From an uncultured Odoribacter sp. (GTDB taxonomy: Bacteria; Bacteroidota; Bacteroidia; Bacteroidales; Marinifilaceae), in the NCBI GenBank assembly GCA_934725835.1, contig CAKVCR010000040.1, positions 1 to 13,889 of the forward strand: 13,889 nt of DNA, read 5' to 3'. A model generated the notes under the pieces. The model was not told where the DNA came from, ran no database searches, and saw only the letters and a list, made by a program, of their open reading frames with translations. This document shows, in pieces, positions 1 to 8,004 of this stretch (positions are counted from its first letter, which is position 1; each line of letters starts with the position of its first letter). Position numbers and translations under genes: made by a program.

Positions 1-208
1 TAGTCTCATCTGCCATCAAATGAATATACGGGAAATAACACGCATCTGTATTCCCAAATGCCGTTTCCATATAAGTCTCACCGATCAGCAATTCATCCAA
101 ATCTTCATAACTTCGAATATAAGCCTGGTCTTGCGAATACTCTTTTAAAAAGTTTGCACAAGAAGTCCCCAGCATACACATCAATATAATTGCAACTATA
201 TATTTCAT
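1..208 (-). CDS. SusD/RagB-family outer-membrane lipoprotein, N-terminal part (runs off left edge)
   Basis: The first 69 codons are visible; the gene continues past base 1. The protein opens with a short lipoprotein signal peptide and a lipobox LGTSC, with the lipidated cysteine at residue 17, followed by NFLKEYSQDQAYIRSYEDLD. A proline-poor start with a mature N-terminus leading into a helix with 'DLDELLIGETYM' is typical of SusD/RagB proteins. These sit on the cell surface as a lid over the SusC barrel and bind the substrate before import. The ATG (206-208) lies 12 bases after the SusC stop codon, so the two are almost surely cotranscribed. Family assignment rests on the short N-terminus plus position directly after SusC; the substrate (glycan, peptide or other) cannot be told. 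A methionine-rich hydrophobic core and a cysteine at residue 11 precede the lipobox and are not the acylation site. Confidence 0.85.
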   Translation of the reverse strand, partial: MKYIVAIILMCMLGTSCANFLKEYSQDQAYIRSYEDLDELLIGETYMETAFGNTDACYFPYIHLMADET

Positions 209-220
209 AATACTTATTGT

Positions 221-3200
221 TTAAAACGATACACTAAGACTTAAAGACCAAGTCGGTCTTTCTGATAATTTGACATCAGCGAAACCGCTCTGTAAGGGGG
301 TCTGGTTTTTCAGTTTTTTGGAACTGATATTAAAAACATTCGTTGTTGAAACTGTTGCAGTCAACATTGAAATGCCCAATTTTGACAATTTTTCCGTAGG
401 CACATCATAACTCAAGCTTACATTTGAACATTTTAAATAATTACCTGTCACCACTCTAAAATCCGAATTATCATACATACTCCAAGCATTATTGGCAATA
501 ATCTGGATGCCGTTATCCTGTTCAGACAAGGACCAATGTATTAAATAAGACAAACTTTCCGGATCAGAACCATTTACAATATTAGGCACATCGGTATGAT
601 ATTCATCACCGGGACGTTGCCAACGGTTAATAAATTCATAATTCACGTTCTTTTCCGGATCGAAATTCAATCCGTCATTATATAATGCAAACAATCTTAC
701 CTTTGAACCCAAACTATAATTCAACATCACCCCCAAACGAAAGTTTTTATAACGGAATGTATTATTGATACCCCCTTGAGCTGTCGGTTCCCTTTCTCCA
801 GAAGGGACCAATACCGTTGTATAAGTATCATATTTACTTTTTCCTACCAATTCTTGCTTACGGTCGTGCATATCATTAAAAACAGGTCCTCCATTATTGG
901 GATTCAATCCAATATAGCGATATGACCAAAAAGTCCCCACTGCATGTCCTTTTGTCAAAGCATTTCCACTAAGAAAATCTGACAATTCATATTGATCCGC
1001 TCCCGGCAATGTTTCCATAGAATTATATACTTTTGAAAATGATGTAGAGAAAGTCCAGCGGAAATTTTCATTCGAAATTGGAGAAATCGTTGCATCAATA
1101 CTCCACCCTTGATTATTAATCGTACCGGAATTTATCACATACTCTTTTTGACCGTTCACACTGGAAATTCGTTTATTTAAAAACGCATCCTTCGTATGTT
1201 TATAATAATAAGAGACATTCAACTGCACGGCATTATTAAACAAAGCAAAATCCAACCCTGAATTAAATGAACTTGTACGTTCCCAACGTAAATTCGGATT
1301 TGGATAAACATTTACCTTAGCTTCCAATTCATTGTAATGAGAATTAAACGGCAACTTTTTTATAATCATCTCAGGAGACTGACCGCTCAGCATATTTCCC
1401 TGATAGCCATATGATAAACGTAAGGCAAGATTACTTATCCACATATTATCCATCTGCGCATGTTCTGAAATATTATACGAACCCGACACCGACCATACCG
1501 GCAACAATTTCTCATTACTGCGGCTACCGAATTTATTAGAACCATCAATTCGGGTATTGGCATTTAAAGTAAACAGATTCTTATAACTGTACGACACAGA
1601 AAAATAAGCAGAAATCATATTGGTCAAATTATCGGACACCACAGGCAAATTACTCTGTACCCAAGATTTATAAGCAGGATAATCATCCAAAACTACCGAC
1701 GTAAACTGACGACCACGTTCTGCATAATATCCTCTTTCAGTCCGTGAATATCCCTTATATTTGCTTGAACTCACCTCATAACCAATATTTGCTGCAATAT
1801 TATGTTGCGCATCATCTCCAAAATACTTATTAATATCAATCTGCAATCGTGCTGTATAAGAATTATTTCTAGTATAATCTTTTCCCAATTCTCCACCAAA
1901 CGGCATCATACTTCCTCCTTCCTGCCCCTTAGGTGCCAACTGCCCGAAGTCTGATCCTCTAAGACAAGCGGCATACCATGTATTTTCACCATTAAAACTT
2001 TCCTGCTCTGTATTGGCTAAAGAATATGCAAAAACACCTTGTAGATTTATCCAATCGGCAATCATATAACGCATGTTCACCGTCATAGAAATAGCACTGT
2101 TATCCTGTTTCTGATAACCATTCTCTACCTCATTCAAGATATTAAAATCATATAGTTGCTGATAACTATACTTCTTTTTATAGTAAAAATAATCTCCATC
2201 TTCATCGTATGCAGGAATTGCACGACTAGCAGTATAAGCATAATCAACAGGATTAATTGTCTGGGCATTATATTTCTTGTTACCAAGATTAGCATTTAAT
2301 CTTAACCCCAACTGAACCTGTTTTCCCAAACTAGCATCCAGATTCAATGCTGCTGTATATCTCTCAAACTTATTATCCGAAATCACGTCATTATCAATCG
2401 CATATCCTATAGATGAATAATAACGCATATCCTCATTACCACCGGAAATACTGACAGTATGCTGATGCGAAAAAACATCATCCATCAACAAATCGAACCA
2501 ATCCGTATTCATCGTTTCTATTTTCTGTACTTCCCGTACAAACTGCTCGTGAGAAATTGTTTTATTATACAATTGATCTACCAATCCTTCGTATCCCAAT
2601 AAATTCACATCCTCTGAATAAACATGATGCTTCTCAACCAAGTCTCGGGAAAAATCCACCCTTTGCTGTGAATTCATCAAATTAATATGTTTGCTAGTAT
2701 ATCTAGGACGGCGACGAAATGTTGCAGAAAAGTCATAATTAACTTCAAGACGTCCTATCTTCCCTTTTTTGGTTGTAATTACAATCACACCATTGGCAGC
2801 CTTTACCCCATAAAGAGCTGTTGCTGAAGCATCTTTTAAAACATCAATACGATCTATATCTTTAGGATTTAAACCTGCAATAGCATTACCAATACGATTC
2901 ACATAATCAGGGTCATTCAACTCCTCCGGAGCAATAGGTACAGGATCCTGTACAATAATTCCATCCACCACCCATAATGGCTCTCGATTGCCAATCAATG
3001 TTGATGTTCCTCTAATTCGAATTTTAGGAGCGATTCCAACTTCACCTGAGTTTGTAGAAAGAATCATATCAGGAATCTGTCCTTGCAGCATTTGGTCTAT
3101 AGACATTGTGCCGGGAATCATAATATCCTCAGCCTTAACGCTAGTTACAGCACTCGTCAATTTCTTCTTATCAATCACCTGATAACCCGTAATCACCACT

Positions 3201-3811
3201 TCATCCATTTCTGTAGAAATCATCTCCATAACCACTTTCAGGTTGTTTTGTCCCTTATAAGGAATCTCTTTCGTCTGCATTCCTATAAATGAAAAGACCA
3301 ATGTCACATTAGGTGATGGCAACTCTATCCGAAACTTACCCACCACATCTGTCGTAACTCCATAACTGCTTCCTTTGATCATAACGGTCACTCCCGGCAG
3401 CGGTCCATTCTTATCCGTCACGACACCTTCTACAACGATCGCTTTCACCGTTTGATTATCCATTACCTTCTTGACCTCTTTACGCAAAATAATCAACTTA
3501 TCTTCAAATTCAAAATCCAATCCTGTGCCGGCAAGATAAGTTTTTAATAAATCCTCTACTTTTTGATTATCAGCATTAACATTTAACGAGATTTTCGACA
3601 CATCTTCCGATTTATACACAAATGTGTATTCTGTCTGCATTTCAATCTCTTCTAAAAGGTTAATAAGGAGTATATTGTTTTTATGTATACTGACAGTCTG
3701 ATCCTGTACGAAAGACCGAGCGCATAAATAACCTGACTGACCGATTAATAAAAACAACACAACAAGCCTATACAACCTAATACACCCAAAATACCTACAG
3801 CATTTTTTCAT
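221..3811 (-). CDS. SusC/RagA-family TonB-dependent outer-membrane transporter with N-terminal STN signalling domain
   Basis: A 1196-residue outer-membrane transporter that would import a SusD-delivered substrate using TonB/ExbBD energy. In order: signal peptide (about 1-31, with an unusual basic, cysteine-containing n-region, MKKCCRYFGCIRLYR); STN (secretin/TonB short N-terminal) domain at about 38-110; carboxypeptidase-regulatory-like beta sandwich at about 125-196 (VVEGVVTDKNGPLPGVTVMI); TonB-box region EMDEVVITGYQ at 201-211; plug at about 212-350, including the SusC/RagA signature around LKDASATALYGVKAANG (325-341); then a beta barrel ending in an aromatic residue (LSLSVSF), as expected for BAM-assembled barrels. 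The STN domain marks it as a transducer type that signals to a FecR anti-sigma factor, which is encoded 30 bases upstream, and SusD follows 12 bases downstream. The length is within the normal range for STN-bearing SusC proteins (roughly 1100-1200). No frameshift is seen. The substrate is unknown. Confidence 0.96.
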   Translation of the reverse strand: MKKCCRYFGCIRLYRLVVLFLLIGQSGYLCARSFVQDQTVSIHKNNILLINLLEEIEMQTEYTFVYKSEDVSKISLNVNADNQKVEDLLKTYLAGTGLDFEFEDKLIILRKEVKKVMDNQTVKAIVVEGVVTDKNGPLPGVTVMIKGSSYGVTTDVVGKFRIELPSPNVTLVFSFIGMQTKEIPYKGQNNLKVVMEMISTEMDEVVITGYQVIDKKKLTSAVTSVKAEDIMIPGTMSIDQMLQGQIPDMILSTNSGEVGIAPKIRIRGTSTLIGNREPLWVVDGIIVQDPVPIAPEELNDPDYVNRIGNAIAGLNPKDIDRIDVLKDASATALYGVKAANGVIVITTKKGKIGRLEVNYDFSATFRRRPRYTSKHINLMNSQQRVDFSRDLVEKHHVYSEDVNLLGYEGLVDQLYNKTISHEQFVREVQKIETMNTDWFDLLMDDVFSHQHTVSISGGNEDMRYYSSIGYAIDNDVISDNKFERYTAALNLDASLGKQVQLGLRLNANLGNKKYNAQTINPVDYAYTASRAIPAYDEDGDYFYYKKKYSYQQLYDFNILNEVENGYQKQDNSAISMTVNMRYMIADWINLQGVFAYSLANTEQESFNGENTWYAACLRGSDFGQLAPKGQEGGSMMPFGGELGKDYTRNNSYTARLQIDINKYFGDDAQHNIAANIGYEVSSSKYKGYSRTERGYYAERGRQFTSVVLDDYPAYKSWVQSNLPVVSDNLTNMISAYFSVSYSYKNLFTLNANTRIDGSNKFGSRSNEKLLPVWSVSGSYNISEHAQMDNMWISNLALRLSYGYQGNMLSGQSPEMIIKKLPFNSHYNELEAKVNVYPNPNLRWERTSSFNSGLDFALFNNAVQLNVSYYYKHTKDAFLNKRISSVNGQKEYVINSGTINNQGWSIDATISPISNENFRWTFSTSFSKVYNSMETLPGADQYELSDFLSGNALTKGHAVGTFWSYRYIGLNPNNGGPVFNDMHDRKQELVGKSKYDTYTTVLVPSGEREPTAQGGINNTFRYKNFRLGVMLNYSLGSKVRLFALYNDGLNFDPEKNVNYEFINRWQRPGDEYHTDVPNIVNGSDPESLSYLIHWSLSEQDNGIQIIANNAWSMYDNSDFRVVTGNYLKCSNVSLSYDVPTEKLSKLGISMLTATVSTTNVFNISSKKLKNQTPLQSGFADVKLSERPTWSLSLSVSF

Positions 3812-3841
3812 TTCAATTCATTCATATTAGATTAAACAATT

Positions 3842-4993
3842 TTATTTCGATATCACAACTTTATTTCCTTTCAAAACAAAACGCAAAGAATTTGTTTTTT
3901 CCAATTTATCCAACACCGTTTGAATATTTTCATAACGATCCGTATTCAAATAATAGCACACGTCCTGCAATTCAGAACTTTCATATTCCACCTCCACATC
4001 GTACCATCTCGCCAACTCTACAAATATTTCACACAATGGACGATTCTTCATAATAAATCTTCCGTTTTTCCAACCAAGAGCTTCTGCCGTATTGATTTGT
4101 TGAGTCAATACCGAGCAGTTTTTTTTAGTATATACAGCCTGAACATTAGGAGTTAAAACTACCGTATCTCCATTTTCATAAAACTGTCTGATACAACCTG
4201 TCACTAAAGTAGTCACTATCTCCGGCTCATTGTCATAAGATTTTAGATTAAAGCTTGTTCCCAATACCGTTATTTTAGACCCGACGGTTACAACACTAAA
4301 AGGTGCCGTAGAATCTTGAGCCACTTCAAAATATCCTTCCCCCACTAGTTCCACAGCCCGATTGGCCGCCTCAAAACGCTCAGGATATTTCAATGTAGAT
4401 TCTGCATTCAACCACACTTTACTACCATCACTCAGTTGTAATAAAAAATTACATCCACGAGGCACGGTAAGCGTATTATACCGAACCTTCCCCCCATCAA
4501 CTTCACCGCTGTTTTTCTCCTTCAATACCGTATATACCAACTTTCCTTCTTCTTTCAATTCAATATTCAAGATAGAGTCAGCACTATACAATTGTCTTCC
4601 CATTTCATCCAAAGACACCGTTTTACCATCTCCCAACGTAAGTGTTACGCCTGCTGGAATCTCCAATCTGTCATCCACCGTAGAATGATATCTGAAAAAC
4701 AACACACTTCCCAAAGCCAATACCGCCAACGCTGCATAACCTAACAACAATTTTATATAACGATTCCGTCTATGTAACTTTTTCTGGGTCCTGCCCCATG
4801 CAGCGGCATCATCCAACTGTCTCCATACGGACACATTCTGAAGAGTCCAATACACCTGCACCTTTTCGCGAAATGCTTTTCTATTGCTTTCATCCTTCAA
4901 TGATTCTCTCAAAACATTTCTCTCCTCATCTGTCAAATTATTTGACAAATAATCCATAATAAGCCTATCAATATCTTTTTCCATATCTTCCAT
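3842..4993 (-). CDS. FecR-family anti-sigma factor
   Basis: A 383-residue inner-membrane regulator. Residues about 5-55 form an acidic helical cytoplasmic segment that would hold the ECF sigma factor (IDRLIMDYLSNNLTDEERNV). One transmembrane helix follows at about 81-100 (KLLLGYAALAVLALGSVLFF) after a basic stretch, KKLHRRNRYIK, giving an N-in topology. The periplasmic FecR domain is at about 172-270 (LTVPRGCNFLLQLSDGSKVW, then VGEGYFEV and LGTSFNLKSY). The C-terminal DUF4974-like domain is at about 306-383 (LGWKNGRFIMKNRPL) and would meet the STN domain of SusC. The first ATG (4991-4993) is used here; a second in-frame ATG three codons on (4982-4984) is equally possible. It lies 30 bases upstream of SusC on the same strand and is divergent from its likely partner sigma factor. 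I found no clear TAnnTTTG promoter for it, which fits control by the alternative sigma factor, though that is inference. Confidence 0.96.
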   Translation of the reverse strand: MEDMEKDIDRLIMDYLSNNLTDEERNVLRESLKDESNRKAFREKVQVYWTLQNVSVWRQLDDAAAWGRTQKKLHRRNRYIKLLLGYAALAVLALGSVLFFRYHSTVDDRLEIPAGVTLTLGDGKTVSLDEMGRQLYSADSILNIELKEEGKLVYTVLKEKNSGEVDGGKVRYNTLTVPRGCNFLLQLSDGSKVWLNAESTLKYPERFEAANRAVELVGEGYFEVAQDSTAPFSVVTVGSKITVLGTSFNLKSYDNEPEIVTTLVTGCIRQFYENGDTVVLTPNVQAVYTKKNCSVLTQQINTAEALGWKNGRFIMKNRPLCEIFVELARWYDVEVEYESSELQDVCYYLNTDRYENIQTVLDKLEKTNSLRFVLKGNKVVISK

Positions 4994-5096
4994 ATCAGAC
5001 AGACAAACAAATCCTGAAATGGGTGTGTACTTTCACCATTATTTTTACAAACAATTTATTTTATCAGAAAAACAACTGCTTTTTATAAAAAAATCG

Positions 5097-5104
5097 TACA
5101 TTTG
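5097..5104 (+). promoter_or_regulatory. Bacteroidota -7 promoter element for the ECF sigma gene
   Basis: The bases TACATTTG match the Bacteroidota housekeeping -7 consensus TAnnTTTG exactly. The element is 18 bases before the sigma-factor ATG, so the leader would be only about ten bases long. The upstream -33 (TTTG) box is poor; the nearest candidate is CTG at 5076-5078. A 12-base AT palindrome (5080-5091) lies directly upstream of the element. Confidence 0.6.
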
Positions 5105-5122
5105 ACCCTAAACAATCAAGTT

Positions 5123-5707
5123 ATGGAATCACTGACCGACCAATCCATCATCAGCCTTTTGCAAGAAGACCTTGAACAAGGTGGTTCCAAATTATTTGAA
5201 CGTTACTATAAACCCCTAATCATTCTTGCAAAATCTTACACAAGTGACATTGAGTCTGCAGAAGATTTAGTACAGGATGTCTTTTACCGATTCATTAAAA
5301 ACAAAAGTTATCTTACAATAAGATCCAACAATCTGTCAACCTATCTTTTCAGAGCCGTAAGAAACACTTGTATCAACAAACTCAATCAAAACCATATCAT
5401 AACTTCTGATATTGAACAAATTAAATATGATGCCATAGACGAAATCGCTCCTTCAATCGAACCGGAACTGATAGAACAACTGATGAATGCCGTCAATCAA
5501 CTGCCAGAACGGACACGCCTCGTTGTCTATGCCATCGTATTGCAAAACAAACGTTACAAGGAAGTAGCCCAAGAGCTTGACATTTCCGTCAACACAGTCA
5601 AATCACTACTTTCTACAGGACTCCGCCGCCTGCGAGATCTGTTTCCGAAAGAATATTATCAACTATTATTTCTGCTGTTTCGCAACAACAGTTCCCTAAG
5701 ACTATAA
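5123..5707 (+). CDS. ECF-type RNA polymerase sigma-70 factor (Bacteroidales SusC-associated, FecI-like)
   Basis: A 194-residue sigma factor from the ATG at 5123. Region 2 (core binding and -10 recognition) is visible as YYKPLIILAKSYTSDIESAE followed by DLVQDVFYRFIKNK. Region 4 (-35 binding helix-turn-helix) is LPERTRLVVYAIVLQNKRYK with EVAQELDISVNTVKSLLSTG. There is no region 3, as in ECF factors. An in-frame TTG at 5102 would add seven residues, but it lies inside the TAnnTTTG promoter element and so would not be transcribed; the ATG is preferred. Its likely inhibitor is the divergent FecR (3842-4993), and its likely target is the fecR-susC-susD operon. Sigma and FecR genes are more often in the same direction in this phylum. 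It converges on the lipoprotein gene to the right with 47 bases between stops and no convincing terminator. Confidence 0.95.
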   Translation: MESLTDQSIISLLQEDLEQGGSKLFERYYKPLIILAKSYTSDIESAEDLVQDVFYRFIKNKSYLTIRSNNLSTYLFRAVRNTCINKLNQNHIITSDIEQIKYDAIDEIAPSIEPELIEQLMNAVNQLPERTRLVVYAIVLQNKRYKEVAQELDISVNTVKSLLSTGLRRLRDLFPKEYYQLLFLLFRNNSSLRL

Positions 5708-5754
5708 ATGCGACACATCCCATAAAAAGACATGCCGCACCATTCCTACCTATC

Positions 5755-6831
5755 TCAATAGTATGAAAGTGTTATTTTACATTCAGACTCATACATACCA
5801 TTCATACGTTTAAAAGAAACCCCGGTTATCTTTCCTCCTTCCAAAGCATAGTTCACGTCAAAAACATTTTCTTCCTCTCCTTCCATACAATGGTGTTTCA
5901 CTGGCAAATTCTCGGATGTTTTACCGCAGCAATTCAATATATGAGGCATAAATAAAGACAAATTACCGTAAAATATCGAATAATTACTATAATACATCCA
6001 AGCCACAAGATCAAATCCCTCTATATTCCGATACATAGAATCTGTAAAATCAAAATTATCAACCACAACTTGCACCAAATTTCCTCCTTCATAAACATAA
6101 TCCCCCAGCCAGTCCAAATTCTGCAAATAGTCCCCTTCATACGTCCAAAACATTCCCAATTCTTCCAAAGTCCATCCTTCTTCCACTCCACTGACCACTT
6201 TACCGCCCTCCAAATTATAAGTATAAGAAACACCTCCCAAAGGATTTACAACGATCGTATTCCCTTCATAAGCAACATTTATTTCATCTATCTGCATCTC
6301 TCCGGCTTTTGTCAAAGCATATTCTTCATAATCATCTCCACCTTCCTCATCCATCGGATAAATATGACGAATCGTAACTATTTTTCCATCTGCATAAACA
6401 AATTCAAAAGTTTCATTCAGACCGTTAACCTCTTCTATGGAGATAGCTTTTACCATACCAGTTACATCATCAGCCTCCAACACAACCACTTTTTCCTTCA
6501 ACACGGTCGTTTTTCCTCCCTGCACGGCTGACAACTGATACACTCCCGGCTGAAAATCTTCAAGCAAAATAAAAGACATACCGGAAGCATCCGGCTCTAT
6601 AACAGCATCCAGCTTCTCATCATCTAAATATAGCTTGGTGGTCGTTTTAAATCCCTTCCCTTTAACCAACACCTTTTGTCCGACAAGTACGGTATCCTGC
6701 ATGTTTATTTCCGCTATCGTCTGCTCAATACCATCTTCATCTTCACCATTTTCATCACTTTCATCGTCCGAACAAGCATTGAAAGCGCATACACTACATA
6801 CCATCAATAACATTAGCCAAATTTTTTTCAT
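5755..6831 (-). CDS. Surface lipoprotein with IPT/TIG-like and DUF4595-like domains
   Basis: A 358-residue putative lipoprotein of unknown function. The signal peptide ends in a lipobox FNAC with lipidated C20. It is followed by SDDESDENGEDEDG, an acidic run that matches the Bacteroidota lipoprotein export signal (SDDDD-type), so surface exposure is likely. Residues about 38-118 look like an IPT/TIG immunoglobulin-like fold (TVLVGQKVLVKGKGFKTTTK). Residues about 124-358 resemble the DUF4595 family: repeated beta strands with 'Y..EGG.lv' turns (NLEGGKVVSG, YEGGNLVQVV, LEGGKITGVS) and the late motif GKTSENLPVK. That stretch carries a cysteine/histidine cluster: CC at 301-302 and HHC at 313-315. 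It is transcribed alone, divergent from the EamA transporter and convergent with the sigma gene. Family calls are by memory of motifs; the lipoprotein call is firm. Confidence 0.85.
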   Translation of the reverse strand: MKKIWLMLLMVCSVCAFNACSDDESDENGEDEDGIEQTIAEINMQDTVLVGQKVLVKGKGFKTTTKLYLDDEKLDAVIEPDASGMSFILLEDFQPGVYQLSAVQGGKTTVLKEKVVVLEADDVTGMVKAISIEEVNGLNETFEFVYADGKIVTIRHIYPMDEEGGDDYEEYALTKAGEMQIDEINVAYEGNTIVVNPLGGVSYTYNLEGGKVVSGVEEGWTLEELGMFWTYEGDYLQNLDWLGDYVYEGGNLVQVVVDNFDFTDSMYRNIEGFDLVAWMYYSNYSIFYGNLSLFMPHILNCCGKTSENLPVKHHCMEGEEENVFDVNYALEGGKITGVSFKRMNGMYESECKITLSYY

Positions 6832-6878
6832 AGTCTATATTTTTACATTTAAATTAATTGTTCTAACAGACAGACAAG

Positions 6879-6908
6879 AAAACTTAAAAATGGGCGGTCA
6901 TATTTCAA
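6879..6908 (-). promoter_or_regulatory. Candidate promoter for the DUF4595-like lipoprotein
   Basis: Read on the minus strand, TTG (6908-6906), a 19-base spacer and TAAGTTTT (6886-6879) fit the Bacteroidota layout TTTG-N19-21-TAnnTTTG with one mismatch at the last base of the -7 box. It lies about 50 bases upstream of the ATG at 6831. One arm of a GC-rich inverted repeat (6892-6898) falls in the spacer. Confidence 0.4.
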
Positions 6909-6957
6909 TATTTAACTTTTATTAAACCATTGTCATTACATTTATACGCCACCGCCC
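6892..6957. repeat. Short GC-rich inverted repeat in the divergent intergenic region
   Basis: GGGCGGT at 6892-6898 and its exact reverse complement ACCGCCC at 6951-6957 stand out in otherwise AT-rich DNA between two divergent genes. The arms are 52 bases apart, too far for a typical hairpin. One arm lies in the spacer of the candidate leftward promoter, the other about 25 bases upstream of the rightward -7 element. They might be operator half-sites, but seven bases can also recur by chance. Confidence 0.3.
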
Positions 6958-6982
6958 GATATATAAAAACATAAAGTATTTG

Positions 6983-6990
6983 TACTTTTG
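6983..6990 (+). promoter_or_regulatory. Bacteroidota -7 promoter element for the EamA transporter
   Basis: TACTTTTG is an exact match to TAnnTTTG, 37 bases before the ATG at 7028. No good -33 TTTG box is present at the usual spacing of 19-21 bases; that stretch is GC-rich and ends in CCGCCCGAT. Confidence 0.6.
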
Positions 6991-7027
6991 CCATACAATC
7001 AGAAATAAACAAACAGACATATCTTAT

Positions 7028-7948
7028 ATGACAAAAGACAAATGGGGCGGACATCTCGCTATTTTAACAACCAACCTTATTTTCGGATTCAACACCCCCA
7101 TTGCCAAAACCATCGTTCCCGAATGGATAAGCCCGTATGGACTGACCTCCATACGCATGGTATTTGCTGCCCTTGTTTTTTGGGGAATCAGTCTTTTCAC
7201 GGTGCAAGAACGCGTGACAAAGAAAGATTTATTCATTTTATTCTGGGGAGGTATATTCGGACTCATCGGGGCACAGCTATCCTTTGCCAATGCGCTACGT
7301 TTTACCTCGCCCGTAAACATTTCCATCATTGCAGCCATGACCCCTATTGCCGTCATGCTATTATCAGCCCTCATACTAAAAGAACCCATCAGTTGGAAAA
7401 AAGCCATCGGTGTAGGACTCGGAGCCTCCGGAGCTCTCCTTATCATTCTTTGCTCCACCCATGGACAAACCGGTCAAGGAAGTTTCTTGGGAAATTTACT
7501 ATGCGTAGTAAATGTCGTAACATACGCCATCTATCTGGTTATTACACGTCCTATTTCCCAGCGATATAGCCCCGTCACCCTTATGAAGTGGATGTTTCTT
7601 TTTGCAGCCATCATCGCCATACCACTCGGCATCAAAGAATTGCCGGAAGCCCGTATGTTCACAACAGAGGCAGGATGGCACATCTGGTGGCGTCTGGCAT
7701 ACATTGTCATGATAGCCACAGGCATTGCCTATATCCTCGTCCCCATGGCATTAAAACGCATACGTCCGACAACGGCAAGCATGTATAACAACGTCCAACC
7801 AATTGTCGCATCGGCTATTGCCATTTTCATCGGGCAGGATATTTTCACATGGGACAAACCATTAGCCGCCCTTATGGTATTCAGCGGCGTTTACCTCGTA
7901 ACACAGAGCAAGGCAAAGAATGACGAAAGATTAACGGACAAACAATAA
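7028..7948 (+). CDS. EamA/DMT-superfamily inner-membrane transporter
   Basis: A 306-residue polytopic protein with two EamA repeats and about ten membrane helices, the standard drug/metabolite transporter layout. The first repeat starts at GGHLAILTTNLIFGFNTPIA and includes TSIRMVFAALVFWGISLF and AMTPIAVMLLSALILKEPIS (the P-I-x-V-x-L..L.E motif at its end). The second starts near GSFLGNLLCVVNVVTYAIYL and ends with NNVQPIVASAIAIFIGQDIF. Family members export or exchange amino acids, purines or other small metabolites; the substrate cannot be read from sequence. The ATG at 7028 is chosen: an upstream in-frame TTG at 6980 would add 16 residues but lies before and across the promoter element at 6983-6990, so it cannot be in the transcript. 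The M18 aminopeptidase follows after 56 bases with its own promoter; a link through amino-acid or dipeptide handling is possible but unproven. Confidence 0.93.
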   Translation: MTKDKWGGHLAILTTNLIFGFNTPIAKTIVPEWISPYGLTSIRMVFAALVFWGISLFTVQERVTKKDLFILFWGGIFGLIGAQLSFANALRFTSPVNISIIAAMTPIAVMLLSALILKEPISWKKAIGVGLGASGALLIILCSTHGQTGQGSFLGNLLCVVNVVTYAIYLVITRPISQRYSPVTLMKWMFLFAAIIAIPLGIKELPEARMFTTEAGWHIWWRLAYIVMIATGIAYILVPMALKRIRPTTASMYNNVQPIVASAIAIFIGQDIFTWDKPLAALMVFSGVYLVTQSKAKNDERLTDKQ

Positions 7949-7967
7949 CGTTTACCGAGTATTTTTC

Positions 7968-7975
7968 TAACTTTG
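7968..7975 (+). promoter_or_regulatory. Bacteroidota -7 promoter element for the M18 aminopeptidase
   Basis: TAACTTTG matches TAnnTTTG exactly, 29 bases before the ATG at 8005, in the 56-base gap after the EamA gene. The -33 region is weak. It suggests independent transcription of the peptidase in addition to any read-through. Confidence 0.55.
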
Positions 7976-8004
7976 CCATAGAAACCATATAAAAAGATAT
8001 AAAC

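Noticed and set aside
4994..5122. A phase-variable invertible promoter between the divergent sigma and FecR genes
   Set aside because: I found no inverted repeats flanking the region and no recombinase gene nearby; only a 12-base AT palindrome at 5080-5091.
5709..5740. Imperfect inverted repeat TGCGACACAT / ACATGCCGCA between the sigma and lipoprotein genes as a terminator
   Set aside because: Three of ten positions do not pair and no T-run follows on the plus strand, so I do not call it a terminator.
6070..6531. Long open frame opposite the lipoprotein gene (and similar frames opposite SusC, FecR and M18)
   Set aside because: They lack domain-like sequence, sit wholly inside convincing genes on the other strand and have no promoter or start context of their own.
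4996..6877. The 11-mer CAGACAGACAA at 4996-5006 and 6867-6877, upstream of both leftward genes, as a shared regulatory site
   Set aside because: It is a low-complexity CAGA repeat, sits at different distances from the two start codons (about 3 and 36 bases), and can recur by chance.
6980..7027. A longer EamA protein starting at TTG 6980 (16 extra residues)
   Set aside because: The TTG precedes and its codons overlap the TACTTTTG promoter element at 6983-6990, and the extra residues (MYFCHTIRNKQ...) do not resemble the start of an EamA protein; the ATG at 7028 is better.
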